The notes under the pieces are model-generated. The model was not told where the DNA came from and did no database searches. It saw only the letters and a program-made list of their open reading frames with translations. DNA of 64,000 nucleotides from Paucibacter aquatile. Its GTDB lineage: Bacteria > Pseudomonadota > Gammaproteobacteria > Burkholderiales > Burkholderiaceae_C. The stretch covers positions 2,108,001-2,172,000 of the forward strand of contig NZ_POSP01000003.1 in NCBI RefSeq assembly GCF_002885975.1. Direction: 5' to 3'. This document shows, one piece after another, positions 56,651 to 64,000 of the stretch (within the stretch, counting starts at the first letter, position 1; every line of letters begins with the position of its first letter). A program made the position numbers and the translations under genes.

Positions 56651-56900
56651 AAGCGCGAAGCACTCGATCTCGACAGGCGAATTTGGACGCGGCGGGGTGG
56701 CGTCGGCGCAGGGCTTGCGTCGTGAGCAAGAAGGCCAGGCTGCGGACCGCGCCTTCAGGTTTTCTGTTCATCATCCCGCGACACGCCGCCAGGCGACCAC
56801 TCGCCCCGGGAGCCCTGGATGCCGATTCGCCGGGCCTCCAGGCAGAATCCGGCGGATCAGGGCGAACGGGGCGTCAGGCCCGCCGCTCAGCCCATCCTGA

Positions 56901-56936
56901 ATAAATGAATGAATGAGTAAATGAACGAACGAAGAA
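56901..56936. repeat. Degenerate tetranucleotide repeat upstream of a zinc-protein gene
   Basis: A run of ATGA/ACGA-type four-base units (about nine units, some imperfect) ends 14 bases before the ATG at 56950. It is too degenerate to be an obvious slippage switch, but it occupies the position where a ribosome site would be expected. Confidence 0.5.
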
Positions 56937-56949
56937 TGGAGCCGCATCC

Positions 56950-57393
56950 ATGGCACTGACGAAAAAAGGCGAGTTCTGGTACGGCACGACCTCGGGCGAC
57001 ACCCAGGCCGAGCTGCGCAGCTACAGCGTCGCGAATCGCCACGAGGCCACCCGCTTCGCCGCCTCCAAATGCAGCAGCTGCGGCTGCCGCACCTTCGCGC
57101 TGCAGAGCGATGAAGAAGCCGGCGTGGCCATCCGCACCTGCACCGACTGCGGCGAGGAGCACCTGATGGGCGACAGCGCGGACCACCTGGAAGGATCAGA
57201 ACCCGAAACGCACGAGTGCGTGTGCGAAAACGAGGTGTTCGAGCTGATGTCCGGCGTCTCCGTGGTCGAGGGCACGCACAAGGTACGCTGGTACTACATC
57301 GGCTGCCACTGCGTGGAATGCAATCTGGTCGGGGTCTTCGCCGACTGGCCCTGCGAAGCGGGTGATGCGGCGGCTTTTCTCGCCAAGGTGTGA
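56950..57393 (+). CDS. Cys-rich (zinc-ribbon) protein of unknown function
   Basis: 147 residues, soluble. Three cysteine knuckles are visible: KCSSCGCRTF, RTCTDCGEEH and a later HECVCENEVF...CHCVECNLVG pair, so two zinc sites are likely. The central part is acidic. No family is recognised. It is preceded by a degenerate four-base repeat tract and lies between the lacI regulatory region and a serine hydrolase gene, apparently as a single gene. Confidence 0.7.
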   Translation: MALTKKGEFWYGTTSGDTQAELRSYSVANRHEATRFAASKCSSCGCRTFALQSDEEAGVAIRTCTDCGEEHLMGDSADHLEGSEPETHECVCENEVFELMSGVSVVEGTHKVRWYYIGCHCVECNLVGVFADWPCEAGDAAAFLAKV

Positions 57394-57557
57394 AGGCCGG
57401 CCGAAGCCCCCTCCGGGATCAGGCTCGCAGGCTCGGCGTCACCGCGCCTGGCCCAGCGTCAGACCTCCCGCCTCAAGCCCTGGCATGAGCAAGACCTGAC
57501 CCTCTCGCGCTGGCACGCCAGGCCTTGGCGGTTCAAAGCCCCCCCCCGATCCCTCAA

Positions 57558-58658
57558 TCAGTTCGCCAGCAAGGCCGGTAGCAAGTGCTTGGCCAGCAAA
57601 TCCATGGTCAGCTTCGGGGCGTTACGCACCTGGTAGTTGCTGCTGGTGATCACGATCACGGCGTCCAGTTCGGGAATGATCTGCACCGTGTTGCCGCCGG
57701 CGCCGTTCATGGCCCAGCTGCGGATGCGGCGCTCACCCACCTGGAACTGATGGCCCCAGAACAGGTAGCCGTAGTCCGTGCCATCCTCCATGCGCGCCTG
57801 CGGGCTCAGCGAGGCCGCCACCCAGGCGGCGGGCATCAGCTGCCGGCCTTGCCAACGGCCACCATCGCGGTAGAGCTGGCCGAGCTTGAGCAAATCGAGG
57901 CTGCGCAAGCCCAGCCCGCCACCGGCTTGCGGGATCGGCGGCCCGGCTGGTTGCTGCTGCGGCACGGCCGCCATGAATTGCCATTGGGCCGCCGTGATGC
58001 CCAGCGGCTCGAACAGGCGGCGCTGCGCGTACTGCGCCAGGGGCTCGCGCACCGCCGCGCTCAAGGCCGCGCCCACGGTGCTGACCCCTGCCGTGCAGTA
58101 GCTAAAGGCGCGGCCGTGCGGCGAATCCTTGGGCGCGGTGGCCCAGGCCGGAAAGCCGCGCATCGGCAGCTCCCAGAAGAAGCCCACCCAGTCTTCGACC
58201 AGGTACATGCGCTCTTCATTGCCGCGCGACCATTCGTTCCAGTCATTGCACTCCAGCGGCCCGCTCATGGTGATCAGGTCCTCGAAGCTGATGGCCGCCT
58301 TGCGGGGCTCGCGGCGCCCGTGTTCGGCCTGGCGCGGCAGATGCTCCAGCACGCTGGCCTTGACGCTGGCCACATGACCATCGGCAATCGCCAGGCCCAG
58401 CAACATGCCCGCCACCGACTTGGTGGCCGAGCGCGTGTTGCGCAGCGCCTCGCGCCCCTCCGGGTCGTAGTAGGCCTCGAAGACCAGCTGATCCTTGCGG
58501 GCGATCACGATGCTGGTGATCGCCTGGAACTGGCCGGCCCGCACTGCGGCATCGGCCGCTTGCAGCGGTGGCGTCAGCGCGGAGGCGCCTTCCGCGCTGA
58601 ACACCAACAAGAACAGCAAAGAGCAGGACAGGACGACAAGATGGACGGGTCGCTTCAC
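57558..58658 (-). CDS. Secreted serine hydrolase (beta-lactamase class C/esterase type)
   Basis: 366 residues from GTG 58658, which has GGAG six bases upstream; the frame continues upstream but the GTG start yields a clean signal peptide (VVLSCSLLFLLVFSAEGASA). The S12-type catalytic motif is RSATKSVAGML (Ser-x-x-Lys) near residue 75, with a Tyr in FSYCTAGVS as general base candidate and a C-terminal GAGGNTVQIIP in the place of the KTG box. Members include esterases, peptidases and beta-lactamases; the altered third motif argues against a true beta-lactamase. Confidence 0.85.
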   Translation of the reverse strand: MKRPVHLVVLSCSLLFLLVFSAEGASALTPPLQAADAAVRAGQFQAITSIVIARKDQLVFEAYYDPEGREALRNTRSATKSVAGMLLGLAIADGHVASVKASVLEHLPRQAEHGRREPRKAAISFEDLITMSGPLECNDWNEWSRGNEERMYLVEDWVGFFWELPMRGFPAWATAPKDSPHGRAFSYCTAGVSTVGAALSAAVREPLAQYAQRRLFEPLGITAAQWQFMAAVPQQQPAGPPIPQAGGGLGLRSLDLLKLGQLYRDGGRWQGRQLMPAAWVAASLSPQARMEDGTDYGYLFWGHQFQVGERRIRSWAMNGAGGNTVQIIPELDAVIVITSSNYQVRNAPKLTMDLLAKHLLPALLAN

Positions 58659-58830
58659 ACAGGGCTCCAGGGCGTTGAACTTGGGGCCCAGCCTAGCAAA
58701 GGCCCTGAGCTGCTGGCTTGTACGCAAGCAACCTGAGCGGGTGCTTGTTCTTTTGTTTTCTTGTTCGCTTGCTAGCAGGGCAGGCCCATGGCTTTTGGGC
58801 CAGGTAAGTGCCACTGACATACTGTCCCGC

Positions 58831-59661
58831 ATGCCTTTGCCCCAACCCATCGGCCACCGTTTGAACGCCCTGCACGCCCACGACCTGGCGCTCAGCCACT
58901 GCGTGCCCTCGCTGGCCGCGCATGAGGTTCCCGAGCATTGCCACATCGAGCCCCAGTTCGTGCTGGTGGCGCGCGGCCGCTATGCCAGCACGGCGCGCGG
59001 GGCGGCTGACGAAGGCGCAGGCGAAGGCGACCCCCTGCTGGTGTTCAACCCGCCAGGCACCGTGCACGCCGATTGCTTTGCCGCCTCGCAGCCACTGGCC
59101 GAGGCACGCTTCATCTCGCTGGACCTGGGCTTTGGCCTCTGGGGCTCGCTCAGCGAGGCCATGGTCTTGCCGCCCGAACCCGTGGCCTTGCCGGGCCCGG
59201 TGGCGCGGCAGCTGCTGGCCCGGGCGCTCCGCCTGACTCAAAGCCCCGACAGTGAAGCACTGGACCTCGACAGCCTGGCGGCCGAGCTGACCGCAGCGGT
59301 GGCCGGCGACCTGGAACGCCAGCACGGTCGCCCGTCACCCTGGCTGCTGCAATGCCGCGATGCCTTGCGGGATGACAGCCAGTACACCGTCGGCAACCAC
59401 GGCCTGTGCAAGCTGGCGCAGGAACTGGGCCGGCACCCCGTCTACTTGGCCCGCGCCTTCCGCAGCCACTTCCGCTGTTCACCCGGCGACTTCGCGCGCC
59501 AGCACCGCCTGCAGCGCGCTGCAAACCTGCTGGCCCACAGCCGCCTCAGCCTCAGCGAGGTGGCCCAGGACTGCGGCTTCTTCGACCAGCCCCATCTGAG
59601 CCGGAGCTTCCGGGCACGATTCGGGGTGACGCCGGGTGAGTACCGGATTCGGGCGAGTTGA
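58831..59661 (+). CDS. AraC-family transcriptional regulator
   Basis: 276 residues from ATG 58831. An N-terminal cupin-type sensing domain (HCVPSLAAHEVPEHCHIEPQFVLVARG, FNPPGTVHAD) precedes two helix-turn-helix units (LCKLAQELGRHPVYLARAFRSHFRCSPGDFARQHRLQRA and SEVAQDCGFFDQPHLSRSFRARFGVTPGEYR). It is divergent from the serine hydrolase gene 172 bases away and may control it. Its last 276 bases and the 25 after the stop are nearly duplicated at 63105-63406, on the far side of the ATPase/TOPRIM cassette. Confidence 0.9.
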   Translation: MPLPQPIGHRLNALHAHDLALSHCVPSLAAHEVPEHCHIEPQFVLVARGRYASTARGAADEGAGEGDPLLVFNPPGTVHADCFAASQPLAEARFISLDLGFGLWGSLSEAMVLPPEPVALPGPVARQLLARALRLTQSPDSEALDLDSLAAELTAAVAGDLERQHGRPSPWLLQCRDALRDDSQYTVGNHGLCKLAQELGRHPVYLARAFRSHFRCSPGDFARQHRLQRAANLLAHSRLSLSEVAQDCGFFDQPHLSRSFRARFGVTPGEYRIRAS

Positions 59662-59686
59662 AGAACGGCGAGGGTCAGGTCTTGCC
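59386..59686 (+). repeat. Left copy of the approximately 300-bp direct repeat (AraC 3' end)
   Basis: The stretch covers the DNA-binding half of the AraC gene and 25 bases beyond its stop, ending in GGGTCAGGTCTTGCC. The same order of sequence returns at 63105-63406 with scattered third-position changes. The shared non-coding tail shows that the similarity is not only protein-level family resemblance. Confidence 0.85.
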
Positions 59687-59708
59687 TTGAGACTAAAAGG
59701 CCTGACCC
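59672..59708. repeat. REP-like palindrome, left of the cassette
   Basis: GGGTCAGG (59672-59679) and CCTGACCC (59701-59708) form an eight-base stem with a 21-base loop. Palindromes of this GGGTCAGG type are common dispersed repeats in betaproteobacteria and resemble REP elements served by RAYT transposases. Confidence 0.65.
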
Positions 59709-59837
59709 CGAGCCGCGAGCCGTGCCCCGAGCCCTGCTCACTTACCGCCTTTGCTCAACACATGCCGCGTTAGCTAGGCTGACTACAAATACCATGCGAG
59801 GTACTATCGAACATTCCACCAATCAATATCGGCCAAC

Positions 59838-61469
59838 ATGCTAAGACTCACAGCTTACGGCGTACGAAATCTGCGATCCCTCGAGGACACAGGTCTCATA
59901 CCACTGAAACCTCTGACGGTGCTGGTCGGAAAAAATAGTGCAGGGAAAAGTTCATTTGCACGAATTCTTCCGCTACTCAAACAGAGTGCTGAGCGACGCA
60001 AGCAAGCTCCACTGCTTTGGTTTGGTCGTCTCGTTGATTTCGGATCATTTGACGAGGCGTTGTCGTCATTCGCGAATGAACCGGAAATTGAATTACTGCT
60101 CCGTTTTTCGTCGTCAACCCCGTTCTATGGAGCCCGAATGCGCGGCGCCAGAGAGGCCTCGATCTCGCAGGATGAACTAGGACCAATTGATGTTCGACTG
60201 ACCCTTGTCTCCGACGGGGATGACTCCAGAACCGTATTAAGAGCACTCCATCTAAATGTATTCGGAGTAAAGGTTGACATACAAATATCAAGTCGAGAAT
60301 CCACAATTGTTGTAGACGGAGTACCGGCTACCCCTCTCCAAGACACTAGACTGATATTTACACAGGGAGCTATTCTCCCTCAAATGAACTTATTTATTCG
60401 AGAATCTGCCGGTACTGCCCCGGTTAGAGACTCAACACTTTTCCAACCGCAGCGACGTCTGAAACTCGGTCAGCGCGAAGCGCGAATTGCAGTTTCCGAG
60501 TTCGTTCACGGAAATACTCTGGACGAGCGAAAGGACGAGATTGCATTTCGATTGCCGCTAGCGCCCCTCGATAAACTACTTCAGCACTGCTCAGGCCTGA
60601 GGTCAGCGCCAGATACCTGGAGCACAAGCATGCATCTACTCTCTCTAAAAGGAGTATCCCAGCCTCTTAAAAAGCTCCAACGCGCTTTAACTATTCTAAA
60701 GCTCGATGAGCTTCTGAGCGAACTGGATGAAAGCATGCTCGGATTCTGCAATGGCGTCAGTTATCTCGAGCCGCTGCGCGCAACTGCTCAGCGCTACTAC
60801 AGAAGAGAAGAAGTATCAATTGAAGAGCTTGATCCAAAGGGCCTAAATACAACTTTCTTCCTTCAGGGACTTACTCAGCGCGAGCGAGACTCGCTTAATG
60901 AATGGCTAAGCTCAACCTTTGGCTTTAAACTTTTAGTTAAAACTGCTGGCGGGCACTCTTCCTTGAATATAGAAACAGAAGCAGGGAACGAAAGCAGAAA
61001 TATGGCAGACGTGGGACTCGGATACTCTCAACTAGTGCCAGTCGCCATTCAACTTTGGGTTGCTAGTCGAAAGCACGATATTCGCGTAATCAACCAAAGA
61101 AACAGAGCCATTATTAATAGTCGAGTCAAGTACGGCGGAATTGTCGTCATTGAACAACCAGAACTACATTTACACCCCGCTTACCAAGCCAAGTTGGCTG
61201 ACGTGTTTGCCTCTTGCATAGCACCTACAGAACCAGATGAGGGAGGCAGGCATGGCCAAAATGTGAAGATCATGGCAGAAACGCATAGCCCAAACTTAAT
61301 AAATAGATTGGGGGAGCTGATTGATGAAGGACTATTGAGCGCCGAGGACGTCCAAGTTCTAGTCTTTGAGCCTTCACGTGAAACGTCCGGAGGGACAAGA
61401 ATAGAAGTGGCCTCTTTCGATGAGCATGGCGTTCTGCAGAATTGGCCTATCGGCTTTTTTGACTACTAG
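59838..61469 (+). CDS. AAA/ABC-type ATPase (OLD-like, DUF3696-type end), putative defence protein
   Basis: 543 residues. The start LTAYGVRNLRSLEDTGLIPLKPLTVLVGKNSAGKSS carries a Walker A loop (G31-S39) of the RecF/OLD/AAA15 kind. A long middle arm follows, then an ABC signature-like DVGLGYSQLVPV (about 390), Walker B VVIEQPELHLHP (Glu439) and a MAETHSPNLINRL H-loop (about 479). The end NWPIGFFDY is the mark of DUF3696-containing ATPases. Base composition is far more A/T-rich than the flanking host genes. It is 11 bases ahead of a TOPRIM-like gene; paired ATPase and TOPRIM nuclease genes form several anti-phage systems (for example PARIS and AbiL-like pairs). Confidence 0.82.
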   Translation: MLRLTAYGVRNLRSLEDTGLIPLKPLTVLVGKNSAGKSSFARILPLLKQSAERRKQAPLLWFGRLVDFGSFDEALSSFANEPEIELLLRFSSSTPFYGARMRGAREASISQDELGPIDVRLTLVSDGDDSRTVLRALHLNVFGVKVDIQISSRESTIVVDGVPATPLQDTRLIFTQGAILPQMNLFIRESAGTAPVRDSTLFQPQRRLKLGQREARIAVSEFVHGNTLDERKDEIAFRLPLAPLDKLLQHCSGLRSAPDTWSTSMHLLSLKGVSQPLKKLQRALTILKLDELLSELDESMLGFCNGVSYLEPLRATAQRYYRREEVSIEELDPKGLNTTFFLQGLTQRERDSLNEWLSSTFGFKLLVKTAGGHSSLNIETEAGNESRNMADVGLGYSQLVPVAIQLWVASRKHDIRVINQRNRAIINSRVKYGGIVVIEQPELHLHPAYQAKLADVFASCIAPTEPDEGGRHGQNVKIMAETHSPNLINRLGELIDEGLLSAEDVQVLVFEPSRETSGGTRIEVASFDEHGVLQNWPIGFFDY

Positions 61470-61480
61470 GCCGGCCAGAA

Positions 61481-62566
61481 ATGCTGATAAAAGTAAACTC
61501 AGAGATTGCCGACTTACTATCTTCGGCGGCGCCAATACCTGCTCTACACATCGCAATAGCACGACTTCTGTCAAGCCATGCCGATGGTCTACACGTATTA
61601 ATAATGGAGGCCTCGCTATGCCGCCAAATTGAGGGAAACAGCAGCTATTCGGCAGAAGATCGTGCGACAGCCAAAAGGATTCGCAATAAATACTCCGAGT
61701 ATGGCGCACTACCAAATCTAGTCGAGAGCTACATAGAACTCGTAACCGAAGGTCTTGAACCCGCGCTTGCTGGTAAGGTTTGGAAGGTTCCATTTACTTG
61801 GTTCGCTGCAAACCCACTTCATGACACACAGATCGTATGCGAAGACTTAAATGATATCAGCGTGCTTAGGGAAGCAGGCGTAGATAGTCTTACCGATCGC
61901 CGTCTACATGCGTTCAGAATTCGCTTATCCAGTAGTCCTGGAGGAGGAGGTAATACTCATCGCGTGCTTGAAGAGGTAACAAGAATACGTAAACAAATAT
62001 GCATATGCGTAGTGGATTCCGACAGGCAATCGCCTCATGACACGTTGGGGGCGACTGCTAGCCCATGCGCGGCCTATCAAGGCCCCGGAATTTTTGCAGT
62101 TCAAGTTACTGAGGGAAGGACCATTGAAAACTCAATACCCTGGAAGCTAATTGACAAGGTTCGCCCTTCCCTCAATCCACGGCCATCCGAGGAGCTCGCA
62201 AAAATTGAACAAAGAACCAAAACCTCTACCAAATACTTAAATCTAAAACGAGGCATTTGCGGCTACGAGCTCCGCAAACACTCAACGAATTGTCAAATTT
62301 ACTGGCGATCAGCGTTAAAAGCATCAGCAGCTGACTTGGTGTGCTGCGAGTCGAGCTGTGGCGCACCGGATATTCCACAATGCAAACTCCGCCTTCATTC
62401 AGGCTACGGGAATTCAATGCTCTCTGACGTAGGACAATGGCTTGCAGATAACCGATCTAGCAACCGCGCCAGTCACTATTTGCCGTCCCCCAATGATTCA
62501 GACTGGAAACGGCTAGGTAGCGCGATTGCTTCATACGGCATTGGTCTTCCACCGCGTCGCATTTAG
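61481..62566 (+). CDS. TOPRIM-like putative nuclease partner of the ATPase
   Basis: 361 residues, A/T-rich like its partner. No signal or membrane segment. A TOPRIM-type metal site is suggested by Glu121 in IVCEDLNDISVL, the DxD pair Asp179/Asp181 in CVVDSDRQSP and a following GRTIENSIPWKLI segment, an order seen in OLD-family and DUF4435-type nucleases. A glycine loop SSPGGGGNTHRVLEEV precedes the DxD strand. The N-terminal 110 residues are helical with no recognised domain. The gene is in an operon with the ATPase. Nuclease activity, and toxicity released on infection, are inferences from similar two-gene systems. Confidence 0.7.
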   Translation: MLIKVNSEIADLLSSAAPIPALHIAIARLLSSHADGLHVLIMEASLCRQIEGNSSYSAEDRATAKRIRNKYSEYGALPNLVESYIELVTEGLEPALAGKVWKVPFTWFAANPLHDTQIVCEDLNDISVLREAGVDSLTDRRLHAFRIRLSSSPGGGGNTHRVLEEVTRIRKQICICVVDSDRQSPHDTLGATASPCAAYQGPGIFAVQVTEGRTIENSIPWKLIDKVRPSLNPRPSEELAKIEQRTKTSTKYLNLKRGICGYELRKHSTNCQIYWRSALKASAADLVCCESSCGAPDIPQCKLRLHSGYGNSMLSDVGQWLADNRSSNRASHYLPSPNDSDWKRLGSAIASYGIGLPPRRI

Positions 62567-62587
62567 GTTTGCACGCACACAGGCGTG

Positions 62588-62638
62588 AGGGTCAGGCGTG
62601 AGGGTCAGGCGTTAAATTTCAAGGCAACACCTGACCCC
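62588..62638. repeat. REP-like palindromes, right of the cassette
   Basis: A GTGAGGGTCAGGC unit occurs twice in tandem (about 62586-62610). The second starts a stem GGGTCAGGCGTT (62602-62613) that pairs with AACACCTGACCC (62626-62637) with one mismatch and a 12-base loop. It begins about 20 bases after the TOPRIM gene stop and is related to the palindrome at 59672-59708 and to the half copy at 63391-63406. Confidence 0.65.
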
Positions 62639-62680
62639 AGCCGGTCAGAGGCGTACAACGGGCCGAGGCCATGATTCGCT

Positions 62681-63116
62681 TCACTCCCCCACCAACACCC
62701 CCGACACATTCCACGAACTGAAGCTGGTCCCCTCGCGCGGCCCCTGCGGAATCCGCACCGTCATGCGGTGCTGTCCGGCTTTCAAGTGACCGAGGTCGAT
62801 GTAGATCGGGTTGGTGGCGGTGCCGGGGCACCAGTTGGAGCGGCTGATGTCGGAGGACGAAAGGCCGTCGTTGAAGTTGCCGGAGGCGGGGTTGAAGAGG
62901 CGAAAAGCGCCGCAGTCCTGGCGCCAGGGCACGAAGGAGAACACCTCTTTGCCATTCAACAGGATGGTGTTTTTCTTGGGCACGAATTCGTCGCCATTGG
63001 TCCAGCCGCCGTGGCCGGTGCTGATGTAGCGCAGGCGGGCGTTCTTGAACGGGCGGTCGAGGTGAAGCTCAGCTCCAGGGCCTTGGGCTTGTCGAAGCCA
63101 ATAAACCGTAGGCAAC
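62681..63116 (-). pseudogene. 3' fragment of a PNGase F-like peptide-N-glycosidase gene
   Basis: The minus strand encodes about 125 residues that match the C-terminal domain of peptide-N4-glycosidase F: PFKNARLRYISTGHGGWTNGDEFVPKKN, EVFSFVPWRQDCGAFRLFNPASGNFNDGLSSSDISRSNWCPG, YIDLGHLKAGQHRMTVRIPQG and SSWNVSGVLVG. Upstream a frameshift near 63080 puts FIGFDKPKALELSF in another frame, and the similarity stops at about 63115, where AraC-like DNA begins. The N-terminal domain and signal peptide are missing, so the gene is dead. The intact enzyme would cut N-glycans from asparagine. Confidence 0.8.
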
Positions 63117-63381
63117 ACATGGGCTGTGCAAACTGGCGCAGGAGCTGAGCCTGCACCCCGTCTATCTGGCGCGGGCCTTCTGCAGCCACTTCCGCTGCTC
63201 ACCCGGCGACTTCGCGCGCCAGCACCGCCTGCAGCGCGCCGCCAAGCTGCTGGCGCACAGCCGCCTCAGCCTCAGCGAGGTGGCGCTGGACTGCGGCTTC
63301 TTCGACCAGCCCCATCTGAGCCGCACCTTCCGAGCGCGTTTCGGGATGACACCGGGTGAGTACCGGGTTCGGGCGGGTTGA
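63105..63381 (+). pseudogene. 3' fragment of an AraC regulator gene (right direct repeat)
   Basis: The plus strand reads LCKLAQELSLHPVYLARAF and on to FRARFGMTPGEYRVRAG before a stop, that is, only the DNA-binding half of a regulator closely similar to the gene at 58831-59661. No N-terminal domain precedes it; it is joined head-to-head to the truncated PNGase F fragment. The similarity to the intact copy continues past the stop to 63406. The most likely history is a deletion or recombination that removed the 5' ends of two formerly divergent genes. Confidence 0.8.
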
Positions 63382-63608
63382 AGAGCGGCGAGGGTCAGGT
63401 CTTGCCGGCCAGTGCTTCAGCGCAACCCGTCCATGCCATCAACGGCCCATCCACATCTGCATGCAGTCTGTCGCACCTCCCGGCGCTGCAAAGCAGGTGC
63501 CTCGCTACATTGCGCGAGTTGAGCAATCCACCGGCCCTGAAGGCACCCACCGGCCCATGCACGGTTCCGCTCGACCCTTTCGCAGCGCAAACCAGTGAAG
63601 GCACTCAA

Positions 63609-64000
63609 ATGACGCACCACTTGCATAGACCCGACGGGCTGCTGTCTTTCATCGCAAGGCTGAGCGGCAGCCTTGGGCTTGCGGCTGCATGCGTGATCCT
63701 CGCAGCCGGCTCCTCGGCCCGCGCTGCAGCAGGGCCTGCGCCGGCCGCACCAGCCGCAGCCTGCCGGCCGGTGGTCGCGGTCTACCCGAGCTGGAAGGCC
63801 CTGGCCTTGCCGCTGACTGCCATACCCTGGGAGCGCTTCACGCATCTGGCCCTGGTGTTCGCCTTGCCAACAGCAGACGGTGGTTTGCGCACCCAGGAGC
63901 TGGACGAGCTCTTGCCAGGCTTGCGGGCCGAAACGCGCAAGCACGGGCGCAAGCTGTGGGTCTCGATCGGTGGCGCGAACGGTGTGGGCGACGCCTTTCA
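63609..64000 (+). CDS. Start of a secreted GH18 glycosidase (cut by window end)
   Basis: 130 residues are visible from ATG 63609. A signal peptide (LSGSLGLAAACVILAAGSSARA) leads into VVAVYPSWKALALPLTAIPWERFTHLALVFALP and KLWVSIGGANG, the beta1-3 strands of the GH18 barrel with its SxGG motif. The catalytic DxxDxDxE lies beyond the window. GH18 includes chitinases and endo-beta-N-acetylglucosaminidases; next to a PNGase F remnant and downstream of a mannosidase operon, the latter (release of N-glycans) is attractive but unproven. The 228 bases before it hold no gene that I can support. Confidence 0.85.
   Translation, partial: MTHHLHRPDGLLSFIARLSGSLGLAAACVILAAGSSARAAAGPAPAAPAAACRPVVAVYPSWKALALPLTAIPWERFTHLALVFALPTADGGLRTQELDELLPGLRAETRKHGRKLWVSIGGANGVGDAF

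Noticed and set aside
56517..56904. Short frames on both strands between lacI and the Cys-rich gene
   Set aside because: No ribosome site, biased codon use or family; the region is better explained by regulatory sites.
57558..58658. Antibiotic-resistance beta-lactamase
   Set aside because: The SxxK motif is present, but the expected YxN and KTG boxes are altered, so a general esterase/peptidase of the same fold is the safer call.
63356..63598. 80-codon plus-strand frame between the AraC fragment and the GH18 gene
   Set aside because: No start signal or recognisable protein features; mixed composition suggests non-coding leader DNA.

Overview
The window is high-GC DNA (strong G/C at third codon positions in nearly every gene) whose gene set points to a Burkholderiales betaproteobacterium of the Roseateles/Rubrivivax-Leptothrix type: twin cyanophycin synthetases, a SorAB sulfite oxidase, a DUF2256 protein and many c-di-GMP and substrate-binding-protein genes. 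No rRNA, tRNA or CRISPR array was seen. One A+T-richer block (about 59.8-62.6 kb) stands out as acquired DNA.

Layout. 0-2.8 kb: Bax-inhibitor-1-like protein, a 51-residue membrane protein coupled to an ExoD-like protein, and an SbtA-like bicarbonate transporter. 2.8-10.7 kb: a cyanophycin locus, with an ABC exporter plus DUF1854 protein divergent from two CphA-type synthetases; the first synthetase has a degenerate Mur-ligase half. 10.8-22.5 kb: FeS-type photolyase-like protein, CheY-like receiver, Pro/Ala-rich membrane protein, histidine phosphatase, sorAB, a PhnD-like/rhodanese fusion, two periplasmic binding proteins and an EamA permease. 22.6-30 kb: SYLF protein, two copies of a structured repeat, an intact IS1182-family element with TGCC target duplication, DUF3224/AraC pair, a decayed TonB-receptor/PepSY iron locus and a GH75-like enzyme. 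30-34.6 kb: an attenuator-like leader and a copper-resistance operon. 34.6-42 kb: HD-GYP regulator, large hybrid kinase, cognate-looking binding lipoprotein, diguanylate cyclase. 42-47.7 kb: methyltransferase, small zinc proteins, DsbA-like and MBL-like proteins, LysR.

47.7-56.6 kb is one coherent six-gene unit on the minus strand: LacI regulator, AGE epimerase/mannose isomerase, PfkB sugar kinase, GH47 and GH92 alpha-mannosidases, and a FucP-type MFS permease. Together they can trim high-mannose glycans, import mannose, convert it to fructose and phosphorylate it. Two GTTTANTAAAC palindromes upstream of lacI, one over a predicted -10, are candidate operators. At the right edge lie a 3' fragment of a PNGase F-like gene and the start of a GH18 gene, which fit the same N-glycan theme.

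Two items deserve most attention. First, at 23325-23561 and 23615-23844 there are two diverged, inverted copies of an approximately 235-bp element; several stems, including long-range ones, are kept by compensatory changes between the copies, which suggests an unrecognised structured RNA or folded-DNA element. Second, 59838-62566 holds a two-gene cassette (ABC/OLD-type ATPase plus TOPRIM-like partner) flanked by REP-like GGGTCAGG palindromes and by approximately 300-bp direct repeats of an AraC gene 3' end; it looks like a transferred anti-phage defence module.
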